This document shows, piece after piece, positions 15,227 through 23,621 of a stretch of 64,000 nt of DNA. The stretch covers positions 1,426,001 through 1,490,000 of the forward strand of contig NZ_CP044232.1 in assembly GCF_008727775.1 (NCBI RefSeq), read 5' to 3'. Under the pieces are notes generated by a model. The model made no database searches. It saw only the letters and a list, made by a program, of their open reading frames with translations, and had not been told where the DNA came from. The stretch is from Microbacterium lushaniae. GTDB taxonomy: Bacteria > Actinomycetota > Actinomycetes > Actinomycetales > Microbacteriaceae. Every line of letters starts with the position of its first letter. The first letter of the stretch is position 1. The translations under genes were made by a program, and so were the position numbers.

Positions 15227-17011
15227 ATGACGACCCGCAGCACGAGAAGCCCGCGCCGTCGCACGGTGGTCGCCCTCGCGGTGGTCCTCGCCGTGCTGGT
15301 CGGCTTCGTCGTGCGCCTGGTCGACATCCAGGTCGTCAACGCCGGCGAGCACATCGAAGACTCCCTCTCGCTGGGCTTCGCCGCCGAACGCACGCTGTAC
15401 GGAACGCGCGGGACGATCGTCGACGAGCAGGGCGCGACCCTGGCCGACAGCATCCTGCTCTACGACGCCCAGCTGGACCCCTCGAACGTCAACGGCATCC
15501 GCCGCGAGGGTCCCGACGGCGAGCGCGTCGAGGTGAGCTGGCCGCAGCTGGCGGCGGAGATCGCAGCGATCACCGGGCAGACCCCCGCCGAGGTGCAGAA
15601 GATCGTCGCCGACGCGAAGGCGAACGACCCCGACTCGCAGTTCGCGCTGCTCAAGCGCGGGCTCACCACCGAGCAGTACCGCAGTCTCGTGGCGCTCGGG
15701 ATCCCGTTCCTCTACTTCGACCAGCATCCCTCCCGCATGTACCCCGACGGCGCCGTCGGCGGAAACCTCGTGGGCTTCGTCGGAACGGACGGAGAGCCGC
15801 TCGCCGGACTGGAGCAGGCGCAGGATGACTGCCTCACCGCCGCGGACGGCGTCCTGCGTTTCCAGCGCGGCAAGGACGGCGTCACGATCCCCGGCACGGC
15901 CGTGGAGGAGCCGGCCGTGGACGGCGGGACGCTGCAGCTCACGATCAACCGCGACCTGCAGTGGTACCTCCAGCAGCTCGCGGCCGAGCAGGCGCAGAAC
16001 ACCGGCGCGAAATCGGCCACGATCACGGTCGTCGAGGTGGAGACGGGCAAGGTGCGCGGGATGGCGGAGTACCCCACCGTCGACCCGAACAACGTCGACG
16101 GGTCGCATCCGGATGATCGCGGCAGCCGCATCTTCACGAACACCTTCGAGCCCGGCTCGACCTTCAAGGCGCTCACCGCGGCGATCGCGATCGACGCGGG
16201 CGGCGCGAGCCCCGGCTCCACCGTCACGGCCGACTGGAAGGAGTCGTTCCCCAACGGCGCGAGGGTGCGCGACCCGTTCGTGCACCCGGTGAACAACTAC
16301 ACCCTCACCGGCGTTCTCATCGACTCCTCCAACGTCGGCATCTCGAAGTTCGGCGACACCGTGAGCGCGCAGACGCGTTACGACTACCTGCAGCGCTTCG
16401 GCGTCGGGCTCGACACGCCCATCGACTTCCAGGGCGAGGAGCCCGGCGTCCTGCGCCCCATCGATCAGTGGGACAACCAGACGTTCTACAACGTCAACTT
16501 CGGGCAGGGACTGACCACCACCGTCCCGCAGCTGGTGGGGGCGTACCAGACCCTGGCCAACGACGGGATGCGCATGCCCCTGTCGCTCGTGGAGGGATGC
16601 ACGCGCCCCGACGGCACGGTCACCGACGTCCCCGACACCACCGGTCAGCAGGTCGTGAGCGAGAAGGCAGCCGACGACGTGTCGCTCATGCTCGAGAACG
16701 TCGCGACGCAGGGGAGCCTGGCCAAGCAGGTGGAGATCCCCGGGTACCGCCTCGCCATCAAGACCGGAACGGGCGAGAAGTCCGACGGCGCGGGCGGGTA
16801 CAAGGCCGGCGCGTACTTCACGACCATGATCGGCTACGCCCCCGCCGACGATCCGAAGTTCGTCGTCGCTGTCACGCTGGACGAGCCGGCGACGGTAAAA
16901 TCGTCTGCGGCCAACGCGCCGGCGTTCCAGAAGGCGATGACGCAGGTCTTGAAGACCTATCGCGTCATGCCCTCCGGCTCCGGCACTCCCGAACTACCCA
17001 AGTTCGGCTGA
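15227..17011 (+). CDS. ftsI: Septal peptidoglycan transpeptidase (class B PBP, FtsI/PBP3)
   Basis: Seen: 594 residues; short basic cytosolic end, one membrane anchor (VVALAVVLAVLVGFVVRLVD), pedestal domain, then the transpeptidase domain with all three motifs: STFK (about residues 311-314, nucleophile Ser), SSN (367-369) and KTGT (512-515). Crosslinks new septal peptidoglycan with FtsW. Six bases after ftsL. The next gene, 18 nt downstream, is murF, with no murE between. Confidence 0.96.
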   Translation: MTTRSTRSPRRRTVVALAVVLAVLVGFVVRLVDIQVVNAGEHIEDSLSLGFAAERTLYGTRGTIVDEQGATLADSILLYDAQLDPSNVNGIRREGPDGERVEVSWPQLAAEIAAITGQTPAEVQKIVADAKANDPDSQFALLKRGLTTEQYRSLVALGIPFLYFDQHPSRMYPDGAVGGNLVGFVGTDGEPLAGLEQAQDDCLTAADGVLRFQRGKDGVTIPGTAVEEPAVDGGTLQLTINRDLQWYLQQLAAEQAQNTGAKSATITVVEVETGKVRGMAEYPTVDPNNVDGSHPDDRGSRIFTNTFEPGSTFKALTAAIAIDAGGASPGSTVTADWKESFPNGARVRDPFVHPVNNYTLTGVLIDSSNVGISKFGDTVSAQTRYDYLQRFGVGLDTPIDFQGEEPGVLRPIDQWDNQTFYNVNFGQGLTTTVPQLVGAYQTLANDGMRMPLSLVEGCTRPDGTVTDVPDTTGQQVVSEKAADDVSLMLENVATQGSLAKQVEIPGYRLAIKTGTGEKSDGAGGYKAGAYFTTMIGYAPADDPKFVVAVTLDEPATVKSSAANAPAFQKAMTQVLKTYRVMPSGSGTPELPKFG

Positions 17012-17029
17012 CCCGCGGCCCCCACAGTC

Positions 17030-18442
17030 ATGATCCCCCTCACCCTCACCCAGCTCACCGCCGCCGTCCGCGGCGACCTCCGCCTCAGCGGCTCCGACAC
17101 GCCCGACACGGTCGTATCCGGCGCCGTCGACACCGATTCGCGCCTCATCGAACCCGGCGGCATCTTCGTCGCCAAACCCGGCGAGACCACCGACGGCCAT
17201 CGCTTCGTCGATGCCGCGCTCCGCCGCGGCGCCGCCGTCGCGCTCGTCGAGCGCCCCGTCGAGGAGGCGATCACCCAGATCGTCGTGCCCGATGCCGTGT
17301 CCGCCCTCGCCGATCTCGCGCGCGAGGTCGTCGCGCGCGTGCGCGAGCGCGGAGACCTCCGCATCGTCGGCATCACCGGATCCAACGGCAAGACCACGAC
17401 GAAGAACATGCTCGCCCGCATCCTGGAGGGCGAGGGTGAGACGGTCGCACCCCGGGCATCGTTCAACAACGCCGTCGGCGCACCGCTGACGATGCTGCGG
17501 GTCACCGAGGACACGCGCTTCCTCGTGAGCGAGTTCGGCGCCAGCGGCCCGGGCGAGATCGCACGGCTGGCCGGGCTCGTCTCGCCCGACATCGGCGTCG
17601 TGCTGATGGTCGGGATGGCGCACGCCGGCGGATTCGGCGGCATCGAGGCCACCTTCGCCGCCAAGTCCGAACTCGTCCGCGCCATCCGCCCGGGCGGGCT
17701 GGCCGTGCTCAACGCCGACGACCCGCGCGTGAGCGCGATGGCCCCCATCGCGGCCGAGGGCGACGTCTCGGTGCGCTGGTTCGGTCGCGGACCGGACGCG
17801 CACGTGCGGGCCACCGACGTGGAGGTGACCGCCGCCGGCACGCGCGCCGAGCTCGAGATCGACGGGCAGGCGGTGCCGCTGCACCTGCAGGTGCTCGGCG
17901 AGCATCACGTCATGAACGCCCTGGCCGCCATCGCCGCCGCCACCGCGCTGGGGGTCGACCCCCGCGACGCCGTGGCGCGCGTGGAGACCCTGGAGATCGC
18001 CGAGCGGTGGCGCATGCAGCCGCTCGGCTCGGAGCGCGTCCGCATCCTCAACGACGCCTACAACGCCAGCCCCGACTCGATGGCCGCAGCCCTGCGCACC
18101 CTCGCGCAGATCACGCGGCCGGGGGAGCGCACCGTCGCGGTGCTGGGTGCCATGAGCGAGCTGGGAGAGTACGCCGGGGAGGAGCACGACCGCATCGGCC
18201 TGCTCGCGGTGCGCCTGGGCATCCAGCGCATCGTGGTCGTCGGCGCCGAGGCGCGGCGCATGTTCCTCGAGGCCGTCTCGCAGGGCTCGTGGGACGGCGA
18301 GGCAGTGTTCTTCCCCGACGCCGACGCCGCGTACGACTACCTCCTGACCGAGCTCCGCGAGGGCGACCGCGTGCTGGTGAAATCCTCCAACGCCGCGGGC
18401 CTGCGGTTCCTCGGCGATCGTCTGGGAGAATCGTTCTCGTGA
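17030..18442 (+). CDS. murF: UDP-MurNAc-tripeptide--D-Ala-D-Ala ligase
   Basis: Seen: 470 residues; Mur-ligase ATP loop GITGSNGKTTTKNM (about residues 117-130), FNNAVGAPLTML, central GEHHVMNALAAIAAA and the MurF-typical ILNDAYNASPDSM. Adds D-Ala-D-Ala to complete the pentapeptide precursor in the cytosol. The NDAYNASPDSM block separates it from MurE, which it might otherwise be taken for. Its stop overlaps the GTG of mraY (GTGA). Confidence 0.95.
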   Translation: MIPLTLTQLTAAVRGDLRLSGSDTPDTVVSGAVDTDSRLIEPGGIFVAKPGETTDGHRFVDAALRRGAAVALVERPVEEAITQIVVPDAVSALADLAREVVARVRERGDLRIVGITGSNGKTTTKNMLARILEGEGETVAPRASFNNAVGAPLTMLRVTEDTRFLVSEFGASGPGEIARLAGLVSPDIGVVLMVGMAHAGGFGGIEATFAAKSELVRAIRPGGLAVLNADDPRVSAMAPIAAEGDVSVRWFGRGPDAHVRATDVEVTAAGTRAELEIDGQAVPLHLQVLGEHHVMNALAAIAAATALGVDPRDAVARVETLEIAERWRMQPLGSERVRILNDAYNASPDSMAAALRTLAQITRPGERTVAVLGAMSELGEYAGEEHDRIGLLAVRLGIQRIVVVGAEARRMFLEAVSQGSWDGEAVFFPDADAAYDYLLTELREGDRVLVKSSNAAGLRFLGDRLGESFS

Positions 18443-19542
18443 GATCCCTCCTGACGGCAGCCGCGATCTCGCTGGCATTCACGCTGTTCCTCACCCCCGT
18501 CTTCCTGCGGCTGTTCCGCAAGTGGGGCTGGGGTCAGGTCATCCGCACGCCCGAAGACATCCACAACCCCTCGCACGCCGCCAAGCGCGGCACTCCCACG
18601 ATGGGCGGGACGATCTTCATCGTCGGCACCATCGTCGGCTATCTCGTGGGGACGTTCACGGGCAACAATCCGCCCACCATCTCCGGCTTGCTCGTGATCT
18701 GGATGATGGTCGGATTCGGCACCGTGGGCTTCATCGACGACTTCATGAAGGTGCGCAGCCAGCGCAGCCTCGGACTGTCGGGATGGCGCAAGATCGTCGG
18801 CCAGATCATCGTGACGATCCCCTTCGGCATCGTCGCGCTGAACTTCCCCAACCGGGTGAATCAGACGCCCGCGTCGGAGTACATCTCGGTCTTCCGCGAC
18901 CTCCCGCTGCTGTCGCTGTTCGCGCTCGGCCCGATCCTGGGATGGCTGCTGTACCTCGCGTGGGTCTCCTTCATCGGGGTGGCCGCATCCAACTCGGTCA
19001 ACGTCACCGACGGGCTGGACGGCCTGGCCGCGGGCTCCGGCATCTTCGTCACCGGCGCGTACAGCCTCATCGCGTTCTGGCAGGTGCAGCAGGTGTGCAC
19101 CAACGTCGCCGAGGCCGTGCAGCCGGCCTGCTACAACACCCGCGATCCGTTCGATCTCGCGATCATCTCGGCGGCCTTCGTGGGCGCCCTCGTGGGCTTC
19201 CTGTGGTGGAACGCGCCCAAGGCGAAGGTCTTCATGGGCGACTGCGGCTCGATGGCCATCGGCGGCGTCATCGCCGCGATGGCGATCCTCACCCGCACGG
19301 AGCTCCTCCTCGTCCTCGTCGCCGGCGTGTACGTCATCGCCTCCGGCTCGGTCATCCTGCAGCGCGCGTACTTCAAGATCACGCGCGGCAAACGGCTGTT
19401 CCTCATGAGTCCGCTGCACCATCACCTCGAGATGCGCGGCTGGTCGGAGGTCACGATCGTCGTGCGGATGTGGATCATCGCCGGGATGCTGGCCGTCTCG
19501 GGCGTCGGATTCTTCTACGTCGAATGGCTCTCCCGGGCATGA
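18439..19542 (+). CDS. mraY: Phospho-MurNAc-pentapeptide transferase (lipid I synthase)
   Basis: Seen: 367 residues, about ten membrane helices; Asp motifs GFIDDFMKV and NVTDGLDGLAAG, metal/nucleotide loop VFMGDCGS and the conserved SPLHHHLE. Transfers phospho-MurNAc-pentapeptide to undecaprenyl phosphate on the inner membrane face. GTG start overlapping the murF stop gives the normal N-terminus (VRSLLTAAAISLAF); a longer open frame upstream lies inside murF and is spurious. Overlaps murD by ATGA. Confidence 0.96.
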   Translation: MRSLLTAAAISLAFTLFLTPVFLRLFRKWGWGQVIRTPEDIHNPSHAAKRGTPTMGGTIFIVGTIVGYLVGTFTGNNPPTISGLLVIWMMVGFGTVGFIDDFMKVRSQRSLGLSGWRKIVGQIIVTIPFGIVALNFPNRVNQTPASEYISVFRDLPLLSLFALGPILGWLLYLAWVSFIGVAASNSVNVTDGLDGLAAGSGIFVTGAYSLIAFWQVQQVCTNVAEAVQPACYNTRDPFDLAIISAAFVGALVGFLWWNAPKAKVFMGDCGSMAIGGVIAAMAILTRTELLLVLVAGVYVIASGSVILQRAYFKITRGKRLFLMSPLHHHLEMRGWSEVTIVVRMWIIAGMLAVSGVGFFYVEWLSRA

Positions 19543-21092
19543 GCACGGCACGCGTGGACACTCTGACCAGCTGGCACGCCGACTGGCGCGGACTGCGGGT
19601 CGCCGTGCTGGGGCTCTCGACCACCGGCTTCTCCGTCGCCGACACGCTGGCCGAACTCGGCGCCGACGTGTACGTCTTCACCGAATCGGCCGACGAGGAG
19701 TACGCGCGGCTGCTGCCGGTCATCGGCGCGCGCCTGTGGACCGGGCCGCTGCACGAGGTGCCGGAGGAGCTGGCCGCGTTCGAGCCGGAGGTCGTCGTGG
19801 CCTCGCCGGGCTTCGAGCCGCGGCATCCGGTCATCGCGTGGACGCAGGAGCGCGGCACCCCGCTGTGGGGCGACATCGAGCTGGCGTGGCGCGTGCGCGA
19901 CAAGGTGCTGCGCCCCGACGGGTCGCCCGCCGACTGGATGCTGATCACCGGCACCAACGGCAAGACCACGACCACGCGCCTGACCGCTTCGATGCTCGTG
20001 GCCGGGGGCCTGCGCGCCGCACCGGTCGGCAACATCGGCGTGCCGGTGCTGGACGCCGTGCGCGACCCGGGCGGATTCGACGTGCTCGTGGTCGAGGTAT
20101 CCAGCCACCAGCTGTGGTACCTCGGTCTGGCGCCGGTGGACGGTCCCGACCCGCTGTCGCCGTATGCCGCGGTGTGCCTGAACCTCGCCGACGACCACCT
20201 GGAGTGGCACGGCTCCTTCCAGGCCTACCGCGACGCGAAAGCGGTCGTGTACCGCAACACGCGCGTGGCGTGCGTGTACAACAAGTCCGACGTCGCCACG
20301 CGCGAGATGGTCGAGGACGCCGACGTGGTCGAGGGGGCCCGCGCGATCGGATTCGACCTGGGCGTCCCCGGCCCCAGCGACCTCGGCGTCGTCGACGGCA
20401 TTCTCGTGGACCGGGCGTTCCTGGCCGAGCGGCACTCGTCCGCGCTCGAACTGACGACGGTGTCCGAGCTCGCCGCCGAGGGGCTGGGTGCTCCACACAT
20501 CGTGTCGAACATCCTCGCCGCCGCCGCCCTGGCGCGGTCGCGGGATGTCGAGCCGGCGGCGATCCGCGCGGCGCTGCGCTCGTTCGCCCTGGACCCGCAC
20601 CGCATCCAGGTCGTCGCCGTGCACGAGGGCGTCACGTGGATCGACGACTCCAAGGCCACGAACCCGCACGCCGCCGCATCCTCTCTCGCCGCCTATCCGG
20701 GTGCGCTGTGGATCGTCGGCGGAATGCTCAAGGGTGTCGACATCGCCCCGCTCGTGGCCGGCCGAGGGGGCGGCGCGAAGGCCGCGATCGTCATCGGCGC
20801 CGACCGCACCGACGTGCTGGCGGCGTTCGCGCGACACGCCCCCGAGGTCCCCGTCTTCGAGGTCGACCCCGCAGAGACTGAGAACGTCATGGCACGGGTC
20901 GTCGACCTGGCGCTGGACGTCGCCCGCGACGGAGACGTGGTGCTGCTGGCACCGGCGGCGGCGTCCTTCGATCAGTTCTCGTCCTACGCCGACCGCGGCA
21001 CGCGCTTCGCCGACGCGGTGAGGGAACGCATCAGCGCAGGAGAGGGGGGTGCACGTGACCACGACGACACCGCCCCCGACGCAGGCGCCTGA
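19539..21092 (+). CDS. murD: UDP-MurNAc-L-alanine--D-glutamate ligase
   Basis: Seen: 517 residues; N-terminal Rossmann VAVLGLSTTGFSVADTL, ATP loop LITGTNGKTTTTRL, EVSSHQLWYL, and C-terminal IDDSKATNPHAAASSL. Adds the second-position D-Glu to UDP-MurNAc-peptide. Longer than the enteric enzyme (about 440), partly through a C-terminal Asp/Ala tail that overlaps ftsW. If the organism has B-type peptidoglycan with Gly at position 1, its substrate would be UDP-MurNAc-Gly (inference from family-level chemotaxonomy). Confidence 0.95.
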   Translation: MSTARVDTLTSWHADWRGLRVAVLGLSTTGFSVADTLAELGADVYVFTESADEEYARLLPVIGARLWTGPLHEVPEELAAFEPEVVVASPGFEPRHPVIAWTQERGTPLWGDIELAWRVRDKVLRPDGSPADWMLITGTNGKTTTTRLTASMLVAGGLRAAPVGNIGVPVLDAVRDPGGFDVLVVEVSSHQLWYLGLAPVDGPDPLSPYAAVCLNLADDHLEWHGSFQAYRDAKAVVYRNTRVACVYNKSDVATREMVEDADVVEGARAIGFDLGVPGPSDLGVVDGILVDRAFLAERHSSALELTTVSELAAEGLGAPHIVSNILAAAALARSRDVEPAAIRAALRSFALDPHRIQVVAVHEGVTWIDDSKATNPHAAASSLAAYPGALWIVGGMLKGVDIAPLVAGRGGGAKAAIVIGADRTDVLAAFARHAPEVPVFEVDPAETENVMARVVDLALDVARDGDVVLLAPAAASFDQFSSYADRGTRFADAVRERISAGEGGARDHDDTAPDAGA

Positions 21093-22254
21093 CCCTTCGG
21101 AGCCCTCGCGCGGCGGCCTGGCCGCGCGCGTGTCGCTCGGCCGGGTCTTCACACCGGTGCCGAGCGAGTTCCTCCTCATCGCCTCCACCGCGCTGCTGCT
21201 GACGGGCTTCGGCCTGGTGATGGTGCTCTCGGCCACCTCCGCCCTCGGCGGTGGTCAGGACCCGTTCGAGCACGTGATCAAGCAGGGTGTCTTCGCCGTC
21301 CTCGGCATCCCGGTGATGTTCGTCGCGAGCCGGTTCCCGGTGAGCTTCTGGCGCAAGGTCGCGTGGCTCGCCCTCATCGGGGCGACCGCGTTCCAGCTGC
21401 TCGTGTTCGTCCCAGGGCTCGGCGTGGAGTCGTACGGAAACCGCAACTGGGTCTCCCTCGGCGGCATCCAGTTCCAGCCGGCGGAGTTCCTCAAGATCGC
21501 CCTCGCGCTGTGGATGGGCGCCGTCCTGTACCGCAAGCGCACGCTCCTGCGCTCGTGGGCGCACGTGTTCATCCCCGTCGTCCCGGTCGGGGCGCTCGTG
21601 ATCGCCACGGTCCTCGCCGGCCGCGACCTGGGGACGGCGATGATCCTGTTCCTCGTCGTCCTGGCGGCCCTGTTCTTCTCCGGCGTGCGGCTGCGCATCT
21701 TCATCATCCCGGCGCTGCTGGCGGTCGCGGCCGTCGTGACGCTGGCGCTGAGCAGCGAGAACCGCCGCGCGCGCATCTTCAGCTTCCTCCGTCCCGACAG
21801 CGTCGACTGCTACTACGACACGTGCTACCAGGCGCTGCACGCGGTGTGGGGCTTGGCGTCGGGCGGAATCTTCGGCCTCGGGCTGGGCAACTCCAAGGAG
21901 AAGTACGACTGGCTCCCCGCCGCCGCCAACGACTACATCTTCGCGATCGTGGGCGAGGAGCTCGGCCTCATCGGCTGCGCCGTCGTGCTCGGCCTGTTCG
22001 CGTTGTTCGCCGTCGGGGCCTTCCACATCATCCGCAAGACCGACGACCCCTTCGTGCGCATCGTCTCCGGTGCCATCACGATCTGGATCGTCGGGCAGGC
22101 GCTGATCAACATCGGCGTCGTGCTGCGGGTCTTCCCCGTGCTGGGCGTGCCGCTGCCGTTCATGTCGCAGGGTGGCACGAGCCTGCTCTCCGTGCTGCTC
22201 GCGTGCGGAGTGCTGCTGTCCTTCGCCCGGACCCTCCCCGTGCGCCAGCGCTGA
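21055..22254 (+). CDS. ftsW: Septal peptidoglycan glycosyltransferase FtsW (SEDS)
   Basis: Seen: 399 residues, ten predicted membrane helices, SEDS motifs RNWVSLGGIQFQPAEFLKI, AGRDLGTAMI, GLGLGNSKEKYDWLPAAAND and LPFMSQGGTSLL. Polymerises lipid II at the septum with FtsI. GTG 21055 preferred to GTG 21049 because AGAGGGGGG (21041-21049) is then properly spaced. Overlaps the murD 3' end by 38 nt in another frame, a long overlap for this cluster. Confidence 0.95.
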   Translation: MTTTTPPPTQAPDPSEPSRGGLAARVSLGRVFTPVPSEFLLIASTALLLTGFGLVMVLSATSALGGGQDPFEHVIKQGVFAVLGIPVMFVASRFPVSFWRKVAWLALIGATAFQLLVFVPGLGVESYGNRNWVSLGGIQFQPAEFLKIALALWMGAVLYRKRTLLRSWAHVFIPVVPVGALVIATVLAGRDLGTAMILFLVVLAALFFSGVRLRIFIIPALLAVAAVVTLALSSENRRARIFSFLRPDSVDCYYDTCYQALHAVWGLASGGIFGLGLGNSKEKYDWLPAAANDYIFAIVGEELGLIGCAVVLGLFALFAVGAFHIIRKTDDPFVRIVSGAITIWIVGQALINIGVVLRVFPVLGVPLPFMSQGGTSLLSVLLACGVLLSFARTLPVRQR

Positions 22255-22291
22255 CCCCGAGCCCCTGCGGGAACGCTCAGGCGGCGGCGGT

Positions 22292-22303
22292 TAGGGTCGG
22301 ATG
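22292..22303 (+). promoter_or_regulatory. Internal dcw promoter, leaderless type, for murG
   Basis: TAGGGT 22292-22297, exactly 6 nt before GTG 22304 (and 3 nt before ATG 22301). No ribosome site. This spacing decides in favour of the GTG start. Confidence 0.55.
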
Positions 22304-23383
22304 GTGACGACCTACCTCCTCGCCGGCGGCGGCACGGCCGGCCACGTCAACCCGCTGCTGGCGGTGGCCGACGGCCTGCACGAGCGCGATCCCGATGCCG
22401 CCGTGTACGTCCTCGGCACGCGCGAGGGCCTGGAGGCCCGGCTGGTCCCGCTGCGCGGATACGAGCTGCTCGTGGTCGACAAGGTTCCGTTCCCGCGCCG
22501 CCCCGACCGTGCTGCCGCGACGTTCCCCACGCGCTTCCGCCGGGCCATCGCGCAGGTGCGCGCGCACCTCCGCGACCACGAGGTGGATGTCGTCACGGGC
22601 TTCGGCGGCTACGCGTCGGCCCCTGCCTACGTCGCCGCCCGGCGCGCGGGCGTGCCGGTGGTGGTCCATGAGGCCAACGCCAAGCCGGGGCTTGCGAACG
22701 TGCTCGGCGCGCGCACTGCCGCCGCCGTGGGCGTGGCCTTCGCCGGCACGCCGCTGCGCGGGGCCCGTGTGGTGGGAATGCCGCTGCGCCGTGAGATCGT
22801 GGATCTGGATGCCGCGGCATCCCGCCCCGCGGCCGCCGAGCACTTCGGCCTGGACGCCGGACGTCCCACGCTCCTCGTCTTCGGCGGATCGCTGGGCGCG
22901 CTGCGCCTGAACCAGGCCTTCGGGGGCTCGTGGCAGGACGTCCTGGCCGCCGGATGGCAGCTGCTGCACGTCACCGGCGACCGGTCGGACCTGCCCGATC
23001 CGGGCGTGCCCGGCTACGCCGTCGTCCGCTACGTCGACCGGATGGACCTGGCCTACGCCCTCGCCGACGTCATCGTGTCGCGCTCGGGGGCGGCGACGGT
23101 GAGCGAGGTCAGCGCGCTGTCGATCCCCGCCGTCTACGTTCCCTACGCCGTGGGCAACGGCGAGCAGCGGCTCAATGCCGCCGCCGCCGTCCGCGCGGGG
23201 GCTGCCCGCATCATCCCCGACGCCGAGCTCACCCCCGAGCGCGTGCGCGCAGAGGTCGTGCCGCTCCTGCAGGACGCCGACGCACGGCAGGCGATGCGGG
23301 ATGCCGCGGCCTCGGTGGGCACGCGCACCGGAACGCAGAACGTCATCAGCCTGATCGACGACGCCCTCGCGCGCCGCCGCTGA
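22304..23383 (+). CDS. murG: UDP-GlcNAc:lipid I N-acetylglucosaminyltransferase
   Basis: Seen: 359 residues; glycine-rich LLAGGGTAGHVNPLLAVAD at the N-terminus, TGFGGYASAPAY, VVHEANAKPGLAN, LVFGGSLGALRLNQAF and the C-terminal VSRSGAATVSEVSAL donor site. Converts lipid I to lipid II on the inner membrane face. GTG 22304 chosen from the -10 spacing and the usual MTTYLLAGGG beginning; ATG 22301 would add one residue. Separated from murC by 238 bases with a palindromic element. Confidence 0.95.
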   Translation: MTTYLLAGGGTAGHVNPLLAVADGLHERDPDAAVYVLGTREGLEARLVPLRGYELLVVDKVPFPRRPDRAAATFPTRFRRAIAQVRAHLRDHEVDVVTGFGGYASAPAYVAARRAGVPVVVHEANAKPGLANVLGARTAAAVGVAFAGTPLRGARVVGMPLRREIVDLDAAASRPAAAEHFGLDAGRPTLLVFGGSLGALRLNQAFGGSWQDVLAAGWQLLHVTGDRSDLPDPGVPGYAVVRYVDRMDLAYALADVIVSRSGAATVSEVSALSIPAVYVPYAVGNGEQRLNAAAAVRAGAARIIPDAELTPERVRAEVVPLLQDADARQAMRDAAASVGTRTGTQNVISLIDDALARRR

Positions 23384-23428
23384 CCCCGCGTCCCCACCTG
23401 CACCCGACGCCGAACCCTTCGCCCGCGC

Positions 23429-23508
23429 GCCGAAATCAGGCCGATCGCCGGATTCAGGACGTTTCGGCCCCGATCCGGCCTGATTCCGGCGATTCTCCTG
23501 ATCTCGGC
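23429..23508. repeat. 80-bp four-unit palindromic element, family B
   Basis: Imperfect inverted repeat with 40-base arms (about 31 of 40 positions pair). Each arm holds a 12-base unit twice at an 18-nt offset: GCCGAAATCAGG and GCCGGATTCAGG in the left arm. Lies between murG and murC, splitting the dcw cluster. Sequence unrelated to family A but same architecture. Confidence 0.75.
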
Positions 23509-23606
23509 TACCGTCCGGACGCCGGATGACCGCGGGCCGTGCCGCTCCCCAAGGCCGCGGGCGCGACCATCCCGCGCGCCGGAGCCGACGCCCAGGTGCG
23601 CCGACC

Positions 23607-23621
23607 TAGGATGATCGGGTC
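23607..23621 (+). promoter_or_regulatory. Promoter of murC
   Basis: TAGGAT 23607-23612, nine bases before ATG 23622; a transcript would have only a ~3-nt leader. No ribosome site is visible. Confidence 0.45.

Noticed and set aside
18007..18438. Upstream extension of mraY
   Set aside because: Frame runs inside murF and is Arg/Pro/His-rich; GTG 18439 overlaps the murF stop and gives the usual N-terminus.
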